Of a DNA stretch of 64,000 nucleotides, positions 52,441 through 64,000 are shown piece by piece. Made by a program: the position numbers and the translations under genes. Under the pieces are notes generated by a model. That model did no database searches, was not told where the DNA came from, and worked only from the letters and a program-made list of their open reading frames with translations. The stretch's first letter is position 1. Every line of letters begins with the position of its first letter. Source of the stretch: Bos javanicus (taxonomy: Eukaryota > Chordata > Mammalia > Artiodactyla > Bovidae); NCBI RefSeq assembly GCF_032452875.1, contig NC_083890.1, forward strand, positions 45,072,483 to 45,136,482, given 5' to 3'.

Positions 52441-53707
52441 CATGAAACAGAAGCAGATACTGTCAGCAACATGTACCAGCTCTTACAAAACCAATCGAAT
52501 CAGGGACACATGGACAGAAAATCCGCCCCTAGCCCGGGATTTCAAAGAAGTTTCCCCACGGGGACTTTTCTCACAATAAAAGTACACACTTGGCTTGGCT
52601 TCCGATAATTCAGTGCTGGAGATTTCTCCCACCTGGCCGGCCTCCATCAGCGCTCTTCACAGAGCAGTGGTCTGTGCATCATGCCCCTCTAGGTGGAAAG
52701 CACCCCTGTTCACCCATGGAGGACTGACTATCTTGCCTGGCCCGCAAGCTTCCATCCCATGAAGGAGCCTGATCTCTGTGTCAGGGGCCAAAGCCACTTG
52801 GGGTAGAAAAAGCAAAATTTTGCTGAATCTCACAAAACACTTCTCAACAATGTCATCCTAGAGGCAAGGGCAGAAACCCAGGTTTTGTGGACCTTGAAGC
52901 TCAGACAATCTGGGGAACCTCTTTAAGAAAATGCATATGAAAAGATTCCTTCCATAAATTGTCAAAGGCTTATTATTTATGAACATATTGTCTGGGTCCT
53001 TTGAAGAAAGGAGTGCCTTTGCACATGGCGGAGAGGGTGGGGCAGGATGCCCAGAGCTCAAGCTTCATGGACTTTGTGGTAAACCCACCTTTGCTCGGGG
53101 GCCAAGAAATGGTCTTTCTCTGGAGGAAAGAATTAGGATCCATCCCACCTCCCTCAACTTAGCCATCTTTGAACTGCAAAGGCAGAGAGGCAGGTTGCCT
53201 CAGATAGAGAGAAGCCTCCTCTGCCTGTTCCCTTAGGCCTCCAGAAAGATTCCAAGCTATTTTTGGAGTACGAGCTTTCTTCAGCCTTTCAGTTCGGCCT
53301 CTTGAAATTTTCACAGCCAAGCAAATTACAGTACTGGGTGGAAACAAAGTAGCTATCCTATTGGTTTTTGTTGTTGCTATTCTAATGAGCCAAGGTCAGA
53401 AGATATTAATTTTTAAGCAACATATCAAAAATATTTGCCCTTATTGCTTTTCTTTCTTTCTTTCTGGAGATTAAAAAGGTCAGAGGTTCAAACATCTTGC
53501 ATTAATGGGCAACACTGCACTAACTTGTTTTCCTCTAACAAACGGTATTATTTAAGATTCAGAAAAAGGAGTCTCTCAAGCAGTTGGACATTGATAACTG
53601 TTGTCTTCATCCTTATTACAGTTCTTGTGCCTATTACTATTACATATTAACAATAGTAATAACCACTCCTTCCCTAAGATTTCACAAGTGAACAATGAAT
53701 TGTTGCT
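52441..53707. other. no gene recognised
   Basis: Unique-looking, with a short CTTT repeat at about 53447-53465. Frames of up to 85 codons show no domain. Confidence 0.5.
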
Positions 53708-53833
53708 TTTGTTGTTCAGTCATTCAGTCGTGTCTGACTCTAGCGACCCCGTGGACTGTAGCCCGCCAGGGTCCTCTCTGTCCATGGGACTTCCCACACA
53801 ATACTGGAGTGGGTTGCCATTTCCTTTGCCAGT
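53708..53833 (-). mobile_element. Bov-tA SINE, partial
   Basis: Antisense Bov-A body from 'gttgttcagtcattcagtcgtg' to 'ggttgccatttcctttgcc'. No tRNA head. Confidence 0.9.
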
Positions 53834-53989
53834 ATAATGAATGAATCCATCAAATAACAGTCTAGGCAGTATTTAGGAAACCAATCGTACTGGTGATGCT
53901 AGCCTAGCTGAGATTTCACTCCAGTCCCCACCCACATGGCCTCCCTGGTTTTCCAGGCCATGAGGCACTTTCTCTTTTAAAACTCAGCC

Positions 53990-54206
53990 CGGGCCTTCCC
54001 AGGTGCTGCAGTGATTAAAAAAAAATCCACTTGTCAATGCAGGAGACCTGGGTTCCATCCTTAGGTGGGGAAGATCCCCTGGAGGAAGAAATGGCAACCC
54101 ACTCTAGTACTCCTGCCTAGAGAATCCCATGGACAGAGGAGCCTGGCCCGCTACAGTCCGTGAAGTTGCAAAAGAGTCGGATACAACTGAAGCAACCAAA
54201 CAACAA
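53990..54206 (+). mobile_element. Bov-tA SINE
   Basis: Sense Bov-tA. A nine-A run interrupts the head (gtgattaaaaaaaaatccac). Confidence 0.92.
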
Positions 54207-54870
54207 GAAGAAGGAAAAATCTCAGGCTGCACTTAGCAGTCTAAGTGCTCCATTAAGACTTTCTCATTTTTACAAGAAAATGACTTCTTTCCCCTTTTAA
54301 ACAATCAAGTCACAAAATACTTTTGTAAAAATAACATTAACATCAAACCAGGTCTTATGAAGCAACCCGTACTGGCTTAGCAAAGGCCTAAAGTAACTTC
54401 TTAGCCTACTATGGCTCTTTTAACTTTTCAACACTTGGCTTAAACGTTAACGACCTATTGTCTGATTTTTATGGACTTTTAAATACTGTTGCCAACTCTT
54501 CTGGAAGAGATCGGGTTTTGTCAGCAATTCAGGCATGAAAATTAGAATTTGAAAACAAATAAAAAAGACCCAGTAAGCTCATGAGACTTCTACTCAAAAT
54601 AGTTCCCACTCTCCTACAAAGCCGGGCGTGCTCTCCTTCTACGACCATATGTACATTCACGACCAGATACGTTTTCTTTAGGACTGGAGTAATCATGTAT
54701 AATTTAGATAAGATGACTTCGTGCCAATAATATCTGAGTCACAGGGCCATGAATTTGAACTCCATGCCACCCAGGTGGGATGGGAATTCTGAGTAGTCAT
54801 AGAAAAGAATTGTAGAGATAATTAAGAATTTTACAAAGAGCCATAGCTTGGAAAAAAATGAGAAAACTTT
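54207..54870. other. no gene recognised
   Basis: Unique-looking, AT-leaning sequence. Confidence 0.5.
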
Positions 54871-54871
54871 T

Positions 54872-55069
54872 CAGGCTTCCCTTGTGGCTCAGCTGGTAAA
54901 GAATCTGCCTGCAATGCAGGGGAACGGGGTTTGATCCCTCGGTTGGGAAGATGCCTTGGAGAAGGGAAAGGCTACCCACTCCAGTATTCTGGCCTGGAGA
55001 ATGCCACAGACTGTATATGTATAGTCCATATACAGAGAGTCAGACACGACTGAGGGGCTTTCACTTTCT
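54872..55069 (+). mobile_element. Bov-tA SINE
   Basis: Full sense Bov-tA. Its body has a local change, 'ctgtatatgtatagtccatatacagag', which makes a small internal palindrome. Confidence 0.93.
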
Positions 55070-55089
55070 ATAGTGAGTTCAGTACAAAG

Positions 55090-55222
55090 GACTTGTTTAG
55101 TCACTCAGTCGTGTCCTACTCTTTGTGACCCCATGGCCTGTAGCCCACCCGGCTCCTCTGTCCATGGGATTCTCCAAGCAAGAATCCTGGAGTGGGTGGC
55201 CATTTCCTCCCCCAGGGGTGTG
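55090..55222 (-). mobile_element. Bov-tA SINE, partial
   Basis: Antisense Bov-A body about 20 bp downstream of the sense copy, forming a close inverted pair. Confidence 0.92.
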
Positions 55223-55229
55223 AGGTAAA

Positions 55230-55500
55230 ATGAGGTCATAGGATGAGCCAGGCTTCAATATGACTGTTATCCTCACAAGAAAAGGAGATGAATACACAGA
55301 CAGCTGCAAGATGGTGTGCGGACGTAGGGAGGACAGCCATCTGCAGAACACGGGGAGAGGCCCAAGGAGAAGCCAGTGATGCCCACACCTTGATCTTGGA
55401 CTTTCAGCCTCCAGCACGGAGAAGAAATAAACTTCTATTGTTTAAGCCATCCCGTCTGTGGAACTTTGCTCTGGAGCCCTAGGAAATTTATACACCTTCT
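55230..55500 (+). mobile_element. MLT1-type LTR, 3' part
   Basis: 'gaggtcataggatgagcc', 'gactgttatcctcacaagaa', 'ccttgatcttggactttcagcctccagcac', 'ttctattgtttaagccatcccgtctgtgg' follow the MLT1 consensus. Confidence 0.85.
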
Positions 55501-55731
55501 GTCAAGACCAACGTCTTAAGACACACCTGAGGATGCTCACGGTGGTGGGACAATGCCTCTCTGGTTTACTCTGCATGGAAGTTCTGGCGGCCTCGGGTAA
55601 ACTCTCACTGGCCCCCTGAAAATCCAGGGGACAGGGTGTAAATCTGCCCCTGGGGCCGTACCCACACCATATCTGCAGCAGGTCTCCAAGGTGAGCAGCC
55701 TCCGGCATGGTGGGACAATAAGGGTAAAGGA

Positions 55732-55930
55732 GGGGCTTCCCAGGTGGCGCTGGTGGTAAAGGACCTGCCTGCCAATGCTGGGGACTCAGGGGGTGGGAAG
55801 ATGCCCTGGAGAAGCAAATGGCAACCCACTCCAGTATTCTTGCCTGGAGAATCCCCCAGACAGAGGAGCCTGGTGGGCCCCACTCCATGGGGTTGCAGAG
55901 TCGGACACAACTAAGCACAAACATGCACAG
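55732..55930 (+). mobile_element. Bov-tA SINE
   Basis: Sense Bov-tA with the B-box region deleted (ctggggactcagggggtgggaag) and end 'acacaactaagcacaaacatgc'. Confidence 0.93.
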
Positions 55931-56843
55931 TCAGGGCCAAACCCAGTGCCTGCCCTACAGGATACTCAGTCAGGGTTTCTGAAATAAGTAAATGACTCAG
56001 GATAAACTCTTCTGGAATTGAAACGTTCCAGGTGGTCTCACTTGGCCAGCGACTCTTGTCTGAGTGGCTGCCAGCAATCTTGCTCTGTCTCCAGAGGCTA
56101 TAAATGCATAGCGGCAGGAGTAATCCGTCCAGGGGAACAGCCCTCTGGGGAGAGAAGAGGGCTGACCCGTCTCAGTTTGCTCTCTTCTACCCTCAGCGCA
56201 GCTGCCTTAGGCCAGTAAGTGCTTAATTAGTGTTAATATCTCTTTTGATAGTATTATCCTATGAGCCACAGAATCCATGTTTAGTAATAACACCAATGCA
56301 GTCCAAGGCTTTTTCCCTTAGGTATTCACCGCTCCAGGACTGATTCCATTTCATTCTTCCCCATGTCTGTCAATGGTCTCCGCCTTCTCCCAAAGCTCAG
56401 ACTCAAGCCCTTGGAGTTAGAGATGATTCTTCCTAATCCTGGAATCCCTAAATCCCATCAGGAACAAAATCTTTTCCATCTGACCCTTCCCTGCATCTCC
56501 TATCTCTCCCTCTCCAGGCTCAGCACCATCATAACCCAGCCCACACCTCGTGGCAGAGGAATCCTCACTGAGCCACCAGCCTCTAACTTCTCCATGCCAT
56601 CGTATGACATCATATGACACCTGTGTCAAGCCTCAGAAACTCTTTCAAGGAGCCCTGGCTAGGCAGTTAAGAAGGTTAGTCCTAGTTATTTTATGCCTGG
56701 TTGCAATAACTAAGAAGTTTGCAAGAGCAGAGGCATTCTAGGCTAGTAGAATTTCTGGAAAGAGCTGCTGTGTTAACCTATAGTCATTGCTGTGGGGTCT
56801 TCTGGAATCATAAACTCCATTTCCAGATGCTACTATACAAAAC
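55931..56843. other. no gene recognised
   Basis: Unique-looking, pyrimidine-rich at 56340-56560. Frames of up to 84 codons lack a domain. Confidence 0.5.
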
Positions 56844-57048
56844 AGGCTTCCTCGGTGACTCAGGGGTAAAGGATCTGCCTGCCAGTGCAGGAGACCCAGC
56901 TTTGATCCCTAGGTCAGGAAGATTAGCTGGAGAAGGGAATGGCAACTCGATCCAGGATTATTGCCTGGGAAATCCCATGGACAGAGGAGCCTGGCGGGCT
57001 ACAGTCCACCGGGTCGCAAGAGAGTTGGACACGACTTAGCAACTAAAC
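56844..57048 (+). mobile_element. Bov-tA SINE
   Basis: Full sense Bov-tA. Imperfect flanking duplication 'actatacaaaac' / 'actatataaaat'. Confidence 0.93.
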
Positions 57049-58567
57049 AATAGCACTATATAAAATACACATGACCGGGTTCATCTTAGGTGCTGGAATA
57101 CAAGAACTCAGCTTTTACAACACAGCAGAGCTCGTATGTAAACTGCTAATTATACGATCTTTCCTGTTCGTTTAGTTTTACAAGGATGGTTATATGATGA
57201 GGTGGGGTTAGTGGGTGGGAGGCGACATGTGGAGGCCAGAGGATCATGGGGAGAGAAGACGGCTCCCAGGAACCCAGAGCAAGCGCCAAGAACTACAGTG
57301 CTAACCTTCGCCCTACATGGTTCAGTGGCTTGTGGGCTGGAAGCAGGAGGGTGACATCTGTGATTGAGTCCATGTGAGATGCTTGACCTCCCCAGTTTCA
57401 TGCTCCAACGGGCGCGATGTGGGGCTGAGTCCAGCCAACAGAACAGGGAGTGCAGAGCAGGGAATGTTGACAGAAGAAACATCCGTATGTTCTTCTCCGG
57501 ATGCTAATTACAGAAAGCCTATGTTCCTACGGGCTGTTTCATGGTAAACTTTCTCCTTATGGAAATTTTTTTATAACAAATCAATCTGTTTGGTTTGGTT
57601 AACTTTGGAAGGACGACTTCCTGAACATTGACACAGGAAAGACACCTGGCCTGAATTCTCCCTGAGCCCATGTATCTGCCTGTGTCATGGAAGTTTCTGC
57701 AACTGAGAGTCCTGTAACAGCCTGTGGCTGACCCCGGATCAGGCCCTAGGATCTCCAGGCTGGACATGTAGTAGGGGGTTGGAATTAATAAAGGACTTGA
57801 GAAAAACAGGAATTGTTTATCTTGTTAATTGTTGCAAGTTTAGGCAGCGGCAAACCATCCCTGACAGGTCCACTCAGATCTCTGAATCCTGAGTTTATTC
57901 CCTCTCTCTGCCTCTCCCCCACCCTAGCAAAGCTTTGACTAACATGTCCCTGTGGACACCCGTAACCTAAGAATCCTAATAGCTGAAACTTTGGGGAAAC
58001 ACACAGAAAGGCATTTCCAAGTGCATCTGGCTTACATCATCCAGAAAGAAGGATCAGAACTCTTCTTACTGAGTCAAATCTGCCTCCTCCCCTGGCAAAT
58101 GGAAAAATATTCGGACTGACAGAGAACGTCTTTCTGCACATAGATCTATGATTTTAAAATATTGCTCTTTTAAACATTGTTCAACTACTACTGCTAACAC
58201 GTATTAACATGCCTTCATATAATTAATTGACTGATTACCTGTTTTAATTGACTCTGGTAAATACATAAAATGCATGTGCTGGTGACACTGGTATGCTGGC
58301 AAACTAAGTCTTCAGGGGAAAAAAAAAAAGAGAGAGCTCTGATTTGTAGTTTTTGGAGATTTTCATGGTATAAATAGCTCTGCCATAGGCAGTTTCAAGC
58401 TGCATGCCTAACATTACTGAACAACCAAGCCATGGACTGGGGAAGACACAGGCTCAGGCCAGCCCCAGCACACACCTGTAGTGTAACCTAAGAAACACCA
58501 AGATTGGCTTAAACCAGTTTAAATTCCTCTATTATGGCTTTGTTTTCCATTCTTCTCCTTTTTTTTT
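57049..58567. other. no gene recognised
   Basis: 1.5 kb without a clear young repeat, with an A-run at 58320-58329. A 110-codon minus-strand frame (57150-57482) has no domain. Confidence 0.5.
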
Positions 58568-58768
58568 GCACTTAGTCATGTCCAACTCTTTGCGACCCCA
58601 TGGACTGTAGACCAGCAGGATCCTCTGTCCATGGGGATTCTCCAGGCAAGAATACTGGAGTGGGTTGCCATGCCCTCCTCCAGGGGATCTTCCCAACCCA
58701 GGAATCGAACCCAGATCTCCCGCATTACAGGTGGATTATTTACCGTCTGAGCCACCAGGGAAGCCCAT
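58568..58768 (-). mobile_element. Bov-tA SINE
   Basis: Full antisense Bov-tA from 'gcacttagtcatgtccaac' to 'ctgagccaccagggaagccc'. Confidence 0.95.
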
Positions 58769-59507
58769 TTTTTCCCCTTAGGATACATAAAAACTCGTGG
58801 CAGTTGCTATTAGACAGACAATAGGCAGACACATATTTTGAAACAGAGCTTCCATGAGAGTGGAGAATAAGGGGTGAAAATACTGAAGCCAGGTTGGGGT
58901 CCAGGCACCTGGCTGTTGCCCAGCGGGTCAGAGAGTAATGGAAGTAGTGAGACCATGGCATCCTCCTCATCACTTCAAGCCACTTAATCTCTTACCTACT
59001 GGAGTAGAACATGCTGGCGGCAGCTCCATTTCCATCAAATTCTTACTGAGCTTTGTGCCAGGAACTCAGCTCAACTCACGGCCCACGACAGACATTCAAT
59101 AAAAGTAAGCCAAATATGAACGTATTCTATATAACAAGGTCTTGAATTACAGCCATCAGAACACTCAAATAGTTTCTGTTTTGAACAAAGTTAAGCAGAC
59201 ACAACAGGCTGTTGGCCAATTAAGTGGGGGATGGAAGTAATCAGAGATATACCAGAAAGCAAGACGAACACTGACCTCCCTAATGGTGCCTGGATTCATG
59301 CTGCTGATGTGTTGAAGCTCTAGGTTAGACCAAGTTTACCAACAGCAGAGAGTTTCTGGGAAATCTATAAATATACTTTCTTCAGGGAATGTAACTCTAG
59401 TTATTAAAAACCACTTGCGGGAACAGCATCTCTACTAAGAAGTAGAGGTTCCTGAACTCCAACATAAAATGGAAGCTGTGCTAATAGACCATAACACTTG
59501 TACAGTT
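58769..59507. other. no gene recognised
   Basis: Unique-looking. A faint MIR/L2-like phrase lies at about 59050-59105 (gtgccaggaactcagctc, attcaataaaagtaag). Confidence 0.45.
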
Positions 59508-59722
59508 AAGCTTCCCTGGAGGCTCAGTGATAAAGAAAGCCCCTGCAAGGCAGGAGACGCGGGTTCAATCCCGGGGTGATCCCCTGGAGGAGGAAATGGC
59601 AACCCACTCTAGTATTCTTGCCTGGAGAAGTCCATGGACAGAGGAGTCTGGTGGGCTACAGTCCCTCATGGGGTCGCAAAGAGTTGGACATGACTTAGCG
59701 CCTGAACAACCACAACAAAGGT
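59508..59722 (+). mobile_element. Bov-tA SINE
   Basis: Sense Bov-tA with a B-box region deletion and end 'catgacttagcgcctgaacaac'. Confidence 0.94.
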
Positions 59723-59884
59723 CTGTCAGAAGTGTGGTTCTGCCTCTCCATCTCTGAGACACCTGGAGGAATTGTTAAGGGAGTTGATTCCAAGCAGCTC
59801 AAACCATAGGCAATACGTAAAATCCCACCTCGGCTGGTCGAGCACACTGAAAGGTCACGATCTCAGTAGTTGTGTCTTTCAGGC

Positions 59885-60305
59885 TGTGGCAGACAGAATA
59901 AAGTCCCCTAAAGATGTCCACGTCTTAATCCCCAGAGCTATGTGCGACCTTACCCAAGGCAACGGGGTTCTGCAGATGTGATTAAGTTAAGGCTGTAATC
60001 ACCAGGGCTCTTACGAGGGAGAGACAGGAGGGTCAGAATTAGAGGAGATGTGATGATGGAAGCGAAGGTCAGAGAGATTCAGCTGTGAGCCACAGAGTGC
60101 TGGCAACTTCGAGAAGCTGAAAGGGGCAAGGGAAGGACCCTCCCCGGGATGTCCAGGAGGAACCGGCCCTGCTAACACTTGGGCTTCAGTCTAAATGAGA
60201 CGGGTTTGGACTTCTGATCTCCAGAACCATTAGATGACAAACTGCTGCTCTACATCACTACATTTCTGTTAATTTGTAATACAGGCAACAAGAAACCAAT
60301 ATACA
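59885..60305 (+). mobile_element. MLT1-type LTR
   Basis: 'cagacagaataaagtcccctaaagatgtccacgtc', 'gcagatgtgattaagttaagg', 'gcaacttcgagaagctg' and 'tggacttctgatctccagaacc' follow the MLT1 family order. No internal sequence. Confidence 0.85.
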
Positions 60306-60439
60306 CAAAGAGACACGGATCATGAGTCCTAGGAGGGGAGCAACCCTTTCTCTCCTAACCTCCACACATAAGAAGAAAAGATGCAGTCTCCTTGGCATAT
60401 GACTGTGTCCCTTCCTCAGATGAAATTTCTTCAGAGCAG

Positions 60440-60665
60440 GAAGTGAAAGTGCAAGTGTTAGTCACTCAGCTGTGTCTGACTCTCTGCGATCCCATGAACT
60501 GTAAGCCTGCCACGCCAGGCTCCTCTGTCCATGGGATGTTCTGGGCAAGAATACTGGAGTGGGTAATTATTGCCTTCTGCAAGGGATCTTCCTGACCCAG
60601 GGATCAAACCCGGTCTCCTGAATTGCAGGCAGATTCTTCACTCTCTGAGCCACAAGAAAAGCCCT
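60440..60665 (-). mobile_element. Bov-tA SINE
   Basis: Antisense Bov-tA starting with 'agtgaaagtgcaagtgttagtc' and ending 'ctgagccacaagaaaagccc'. Confidence 0.94.
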
Positions 60666-61460
60666 GTGCAGGAAAGCTCTGGTCACCAATGGGCCCTGAA
60701 CCTTTCAAGAACACAAATAAAACTTAAATCAGGGAATATAAAGGGATGAAGGCAAGCAGGTGGAGGGTCAGTGTGTAAAAATGCTATAAACCATCAGGAT
60801 TGTTCAACTCAGGTGGTGTATGCATATATGTACTTCTTTTAATTTTAGAAAGGTTCAGGGCAATGGCATTTTAAGTGGATCAAGGAAGCTAAGTGAAGGA
60901 TTTTCCAAACAAATGTTAGAGAAGAATTGGAAATTGATGACCTCAACTGGATTTTAGCCTAGTCCTCCAAGAAAGAATGAAAGCTCCAGCTTAGAACACG
61001 TTACGGATGTTGTAAAGCAGTTGGAAACTATTTGTTAGGAAACAATCCCCTTCTCGAAGGAGTCCTGGAGCTCTTTCACGACCTCATGGGGAGTGTTCCC
61101 TGGGTCTCCTGGCCCCGCCCATGGACTGCGAGCCACATTTGTAAACTCCAGAAGAACACAGGTCATTGGAGAGTGTCTTACGTATTCTATGGGGTTGGCA
61201 GGGAGACCTGAAGAAATCCGAAAGGAAATCAGAGTGTGGCCGACACCCTGGACTCCCATTTGGTTTGGGTTGTCCTATTTCGCGGAAGGCCCCCTGCTGT
61301 CTTCTCTTTGAGCCACATGCTTTTCACACAGAGCTGCTACTTTAAATGGAAGGCCTTTCCGTGGGCTCCCTCTAACATGTTTTCATTGTGCTAACTCAGA
61401 AAGCATATGGAAAAGTAATCATTAACAATGATTTTCATTTGATATCTATGTAAACCTATA
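60666..61460. other. no gene recognised
   Basis: Unique-looking. Overlapping 72- and 74-codon frames on opposite strands at 61035-61311 are not supported as coding. Confidence 0.5.
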
Positions 61461-61463
61461 CGC

Positions 61464-61677
61464 CCCCTTGGGGCTCAGACGGTAAAGAGTCTGCCTGCAG
61501 TGCAGGAGACCGGGGTTCGATCCCTGGGTGGGGAAGATCCCCTGGAGAAGGAAATGGCAACCCACTCCAGTAATCTTACCTGGAAAATCCCATGGATGGA
61601 GGAGCCTGGGAGGTACAGTCTATGGGGTCACAAAGAGCCGGACACGACTGAGCAATTTCACTTTCACTTTTTTTTTC
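61464..61677 (+). mobile_element. Bov-tA SINE with near-perfect TSD
   Basis: Full sense Bov-tA ending in TTTCACTTTCAC and a T-run. Duplication 'aaacctatacgc' / 'aaacctatatgc' (one mismatch) at 61452-61463 and 61678-61689. Confidence 0.95.
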
Positions 61678-61735
61678 AAACCTATATGCACAAGGATCAA
61701 ATGCTATTCATTTTATTTCTTTACAAGCATATTTG

Positions 61736-61808
61736 ACCCAGGGATCGAATTCCCACCCTCTGCGCATCTTCTGCATTGCAAGCGGATTCTTCCCACCAGG
61801 GAAGCCCA
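61736..61808 (-). mobile_element. Bov-tA head fragment
   Basis: Only the antisense tRNA-derived head: 'gacccagggatcgaattccc' to 'cccaccagggaagccc'. Confidence 0.85.
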
Positions 61809-61821
61809 TTGAGTCTCCACA

Positions 61822-62083
61822 GCTGCTGCTGCTGCTAAGTCGATTCAGTCGTGTCCGACTCTGTGCGACCCCAAAGATGGCAGCCCACCAGGCTCCCCCA
61901 TCCCTGGGATTCTCCAGGTAAGAACACTGGAGTGGGTTGCCATTGCCTTCTCCAATGCATGAAAGTGAAAAGTGAAAGTGAAGTCGCTCAGTCGTGTCCG
62001 ACTCAATGACCCCGTGGACTGCAGCCTACCAGGCTCCTCCACCCAGGGGATTTTCCAGGCAAGAGGACTGGAGTGGGGTGCTG
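61822..62083 (-). mobile_element. Bov-A2 SINE with 9-bp TSD
   Basis: A (CTG)n tail and two antisense monomers with the GAAAGTGAAAAGTG linker. The duplication 'gtctccaca' lies at 61813-61821 and 62084-62092. Confidence 0.96.
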
Positions 62084-62092
62084 TCTCCACAA

Positions 62093-62550
62093 TTCCAGCC
62101 AAAGAAAGGCACTTGCCCATCATGGGGGTTTCCCTCCTTGCTGAGCTGACGGGGCAAACCGCAAACATAGACGCACAGGAATATCTTGGGTAGGATATAA
62201 GTAGAATTGGTTACCAGTGTGTACTTTCATGGGTGGGATTAGAAAAGCCGTAGGGAAACTCCCAATTATTTGTTCGTGGTAAGTGGGGTGATGTGAAAGG
62301 TGCGTTCCCTTTTTTTTTGTTTCATTTGGGCTTTTTCCCCCAAATACATTTCTTTCAACAGAAAATAACATTTCCCTTTTGATTGAAAAGGTGGTAGCAT
62401 CACAGAGCAGAAAATGGGTCAAGTTCTGATAGTGCTCCCTGAGTTTCCTGAATTGGATCCACTCTTCTTAGAACAGAACTCTCCTGGACTCCTGCAGTGA
62501 ACGGCAGGTCTATCTCCTGGACGACAGGACAGGGTGGCTCTATTTCAGGA
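62093..62550. other. no gene recognised
   Basis: Unique-looking sequence with a short T-run at 62311-62319. Confidence 0.5.
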
Positions 62551-62552
62551 AT

Positions 62553-62738
62553 TCTAGCACAGAGCTTCTCAACCTGGAATGTGCTAATGAATCACCCCGG
62601 GGACTTATTAAAGGGCAGCTCTCATTCGGTCATTCCAGGGTGGGGTTGAGATTCAGCGTTTCAAACCAGCCCCCAAAGGATGCTGCTGCTGCTTGCTGGT
62701 CCATGGACCAGCTGTGGGTAGCCAGGGCCCAGACCGCT
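62553..62738 (+). mobile_element. MER5A (hAT-Charlie MITE)
   Basis: 'gagcttctcaacctggaatgtgctaatgaatcacc', 'acttattaaagggcagctctcattc', 'gggtggggttgagattcagc' and 'gatgctgctgctgcttgctggtccatggacca' follow the MER5A consensus. Confidence 0.82.
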
Positions 62739-63566
62739 GCCAGACAAGGTAGCAAGCCAGGCGATCTGATTTAGGGATGAGACCACAGAGCAAACTAGCA
62801 AGTCAGAAGCTTCCCAAAGTTAGGACCAAGGAACGCCCAAGATCCTTGGGCCAAGAGTGGATTCCAGAACAGGATCAATCAGGAGTGGTCAAGGGCCCAG
62901 GGCCTCTGAGGCTGGAGGCAGTTGATTGATGCCCACTGATCCCATCGCTGGAACACCTAGGAAGTGCTAACACCAGTAGAACTAGGTTTAAACATCAGCC
63001 CCCCATTTCTTTACTGGCTTTTACCATAAATGGAAAGGCTTTCCCTGGGAAGTCCCCAGGGATCTTACACTGCAGTGTGGTCACTGCTGTTATCGCTGAT
63101 ATTACAGTAAGGCCAGTGATGCCAGTAAGCTGGAATGTTTGTTCCAAACACCAGAATGTCCAGTTCTTTGTGATGATTCTTTAAGGAGAGCCTCTGGTAT
63201 TTTGAAATTGACACACTTATGAAAAAAAGTAAATACTAGGTGGCCAGCCAGAATCGGAGGGAATTTCCCACCCTGACCTGCACATGCCAAAGCCGGCCAG
63301 AACGCTCGGTGGCGTTTTCCTCCTTATTGCTGGCACCGAAACAATACAGGCATCGTAGTGTACGCAGGAGATAGGGTACACCCGCTAACCAAACAAAAGA
63401 CCAGAACGGGCTTTGTTCTAGGACTCTCCGTTCTGCGGCTGAGGAGCTCCTGAAGGCCTTCTACCTGCAAGTCCTTGGAGTGCAAATTGGATTCCTTCAA
63501 GCCCCCAGTGGGCTTCTTCCTATAACCAGGACTTTAGTGAGGACATGACTCCTGGCGTTGCCTGCG
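62739..63566. other. no gene recognised
   Basis: Unique-looking sequence; no repeat or exon recognised. Confidence 0.5.
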
Positions 63567-63567
63567 T

Positions 63568-63787
63568 CGTTGTTGTCTTAGTTGTTTAGTTGCTAAGTCC
63601 TGCCCAACTCTTCTGCAACCCCATGGACTGTAGCCCACTAGGCTCCTCTGTCCACAGGATTCTCCAGGCAAGAATACTGCCGGGGGTTGCCATTCCCTTC
63701 TCCAGGGGATTTTCCCGACCCAGGGATTGAGTCTGTGTCTCCTGTACTGCAGGTGGATTCTCTAGTGCTGAGTCACCAGGGAAGCCC
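63568..63787 (-). mobile_element. Bov-tA SINE
   Basis: Full antisense Bov-tA from 'gtttagttgctaagtcctgcc' to 'ctgagtcaccagggaagccc'. Confidence 0.95.
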
Positions 63788-63801
63788 ATTGTGTGAGTGT
63801 G

Positions 63802-64000
63802 TGTGCATGCTAAGGCTTCAATTGTGTCTGACTCTGTGACCTTACAGACTATAGCCCACCAAACTCCTCTGTCCATAGGATTCTCCAGGCAAGAATATGG
63901 AGTGGGTTGCCATGGCCTCCTCCAGGGGATCTTCCTAACCTAGGGATTGAACCCAAGACTCTTGAGGTCTCCTGCCTTGACAGTCAAGCTCTTTACTAAG
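63802..64000 (-). mobile_element. Bov-tA SINE, cut by window end
   Basis: A second antisense Bov-tA in the same orientation, from 'gcatgctaaggcttcaattgtg'. Its tRNA head runs to the window edge (agctctttactaag). Confidence 0.93.

Noticed and set aside
61464..61560. tRNA-like heads with B-box sequence in the Bov-tA and CHR SINEs
   Set aside because: They are SINE heads joined to SINE bodies, with no complete cloverleaf, and are not tRNA genes.

Overview
The window is nuclear DNA of a ruminant, most likely a bovid such as cattle, sheep, goat or buffalo. The evidence is the repeat content: dozens of Bov-tA and Bov-A2 SINEs, several BovB (RTE) LINE copies with ruminant-type 3' tails, CHR-type tRNA-derived SINEs, an artiodactyl L1 and an ERV-like solitary LTR. 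These sit on a background of older mammalian repeats (MIR, L2, MLT1, MER5A, L1M). The repeats do not separate the bovid species from one another.

I found no host protein-coding exon, tRNA, rRNA or other RNA gene that I can support. The longest open frames are LINE reverse-transcriptase fragments. The rest look like chance frames or SINE translations, so the window is best read as intergenic or deep intronic.

Layout: 1-14 kb holds MIR/L2/L1M remnants interrupted by SINEs, including an AT-rich stretch at 6.1-8.6 kb and an MLT1 LTR split by a SINE. From 14.86 to 18.72 kb there is a LINE cluster on the minus strand: an old L1 carrying a mariner-like MITE, then BovB, then a younger L1. The younger L1 is fused in frame to BovB and contains a 14-copy, 44-bp minisatellite. 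19-29 kb mixes SINEs and L2/MIR with unique DNA and carries a strong CTCF-type motif and a duplicated POU octamer. 29.2-32.3 kb is the longest stretch without young repeats. 32.8-34.2 kb is one L1 3' end cut up by SINEs. 36.7-38.4 kb holds a SINE-in-SINE nest and the solitary LTR. 40.4 kb has a 35-bp minisatellite. 42.3-44.2 kb is the best BovB copy, with a 398-codon open reverse-transcriptase segment. 44.2-64 kb is mostly unique sequence with scattered SINEs, two MLT1 LTRs and one MER5A.

There are no genes to assemble into a pathway. The biology visible here is retrotransposition by BovB and L1 machinery, shown by target-site duplications, nesting and a chimeric junction, plus local tandem amplification and a few candidate regulatory or structural motifs. 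Repeat boundaries are read by eye and are good to about 5-20 bases, except where duplications fix them exactly. Family names come from recognition of consensus features, not from a search.
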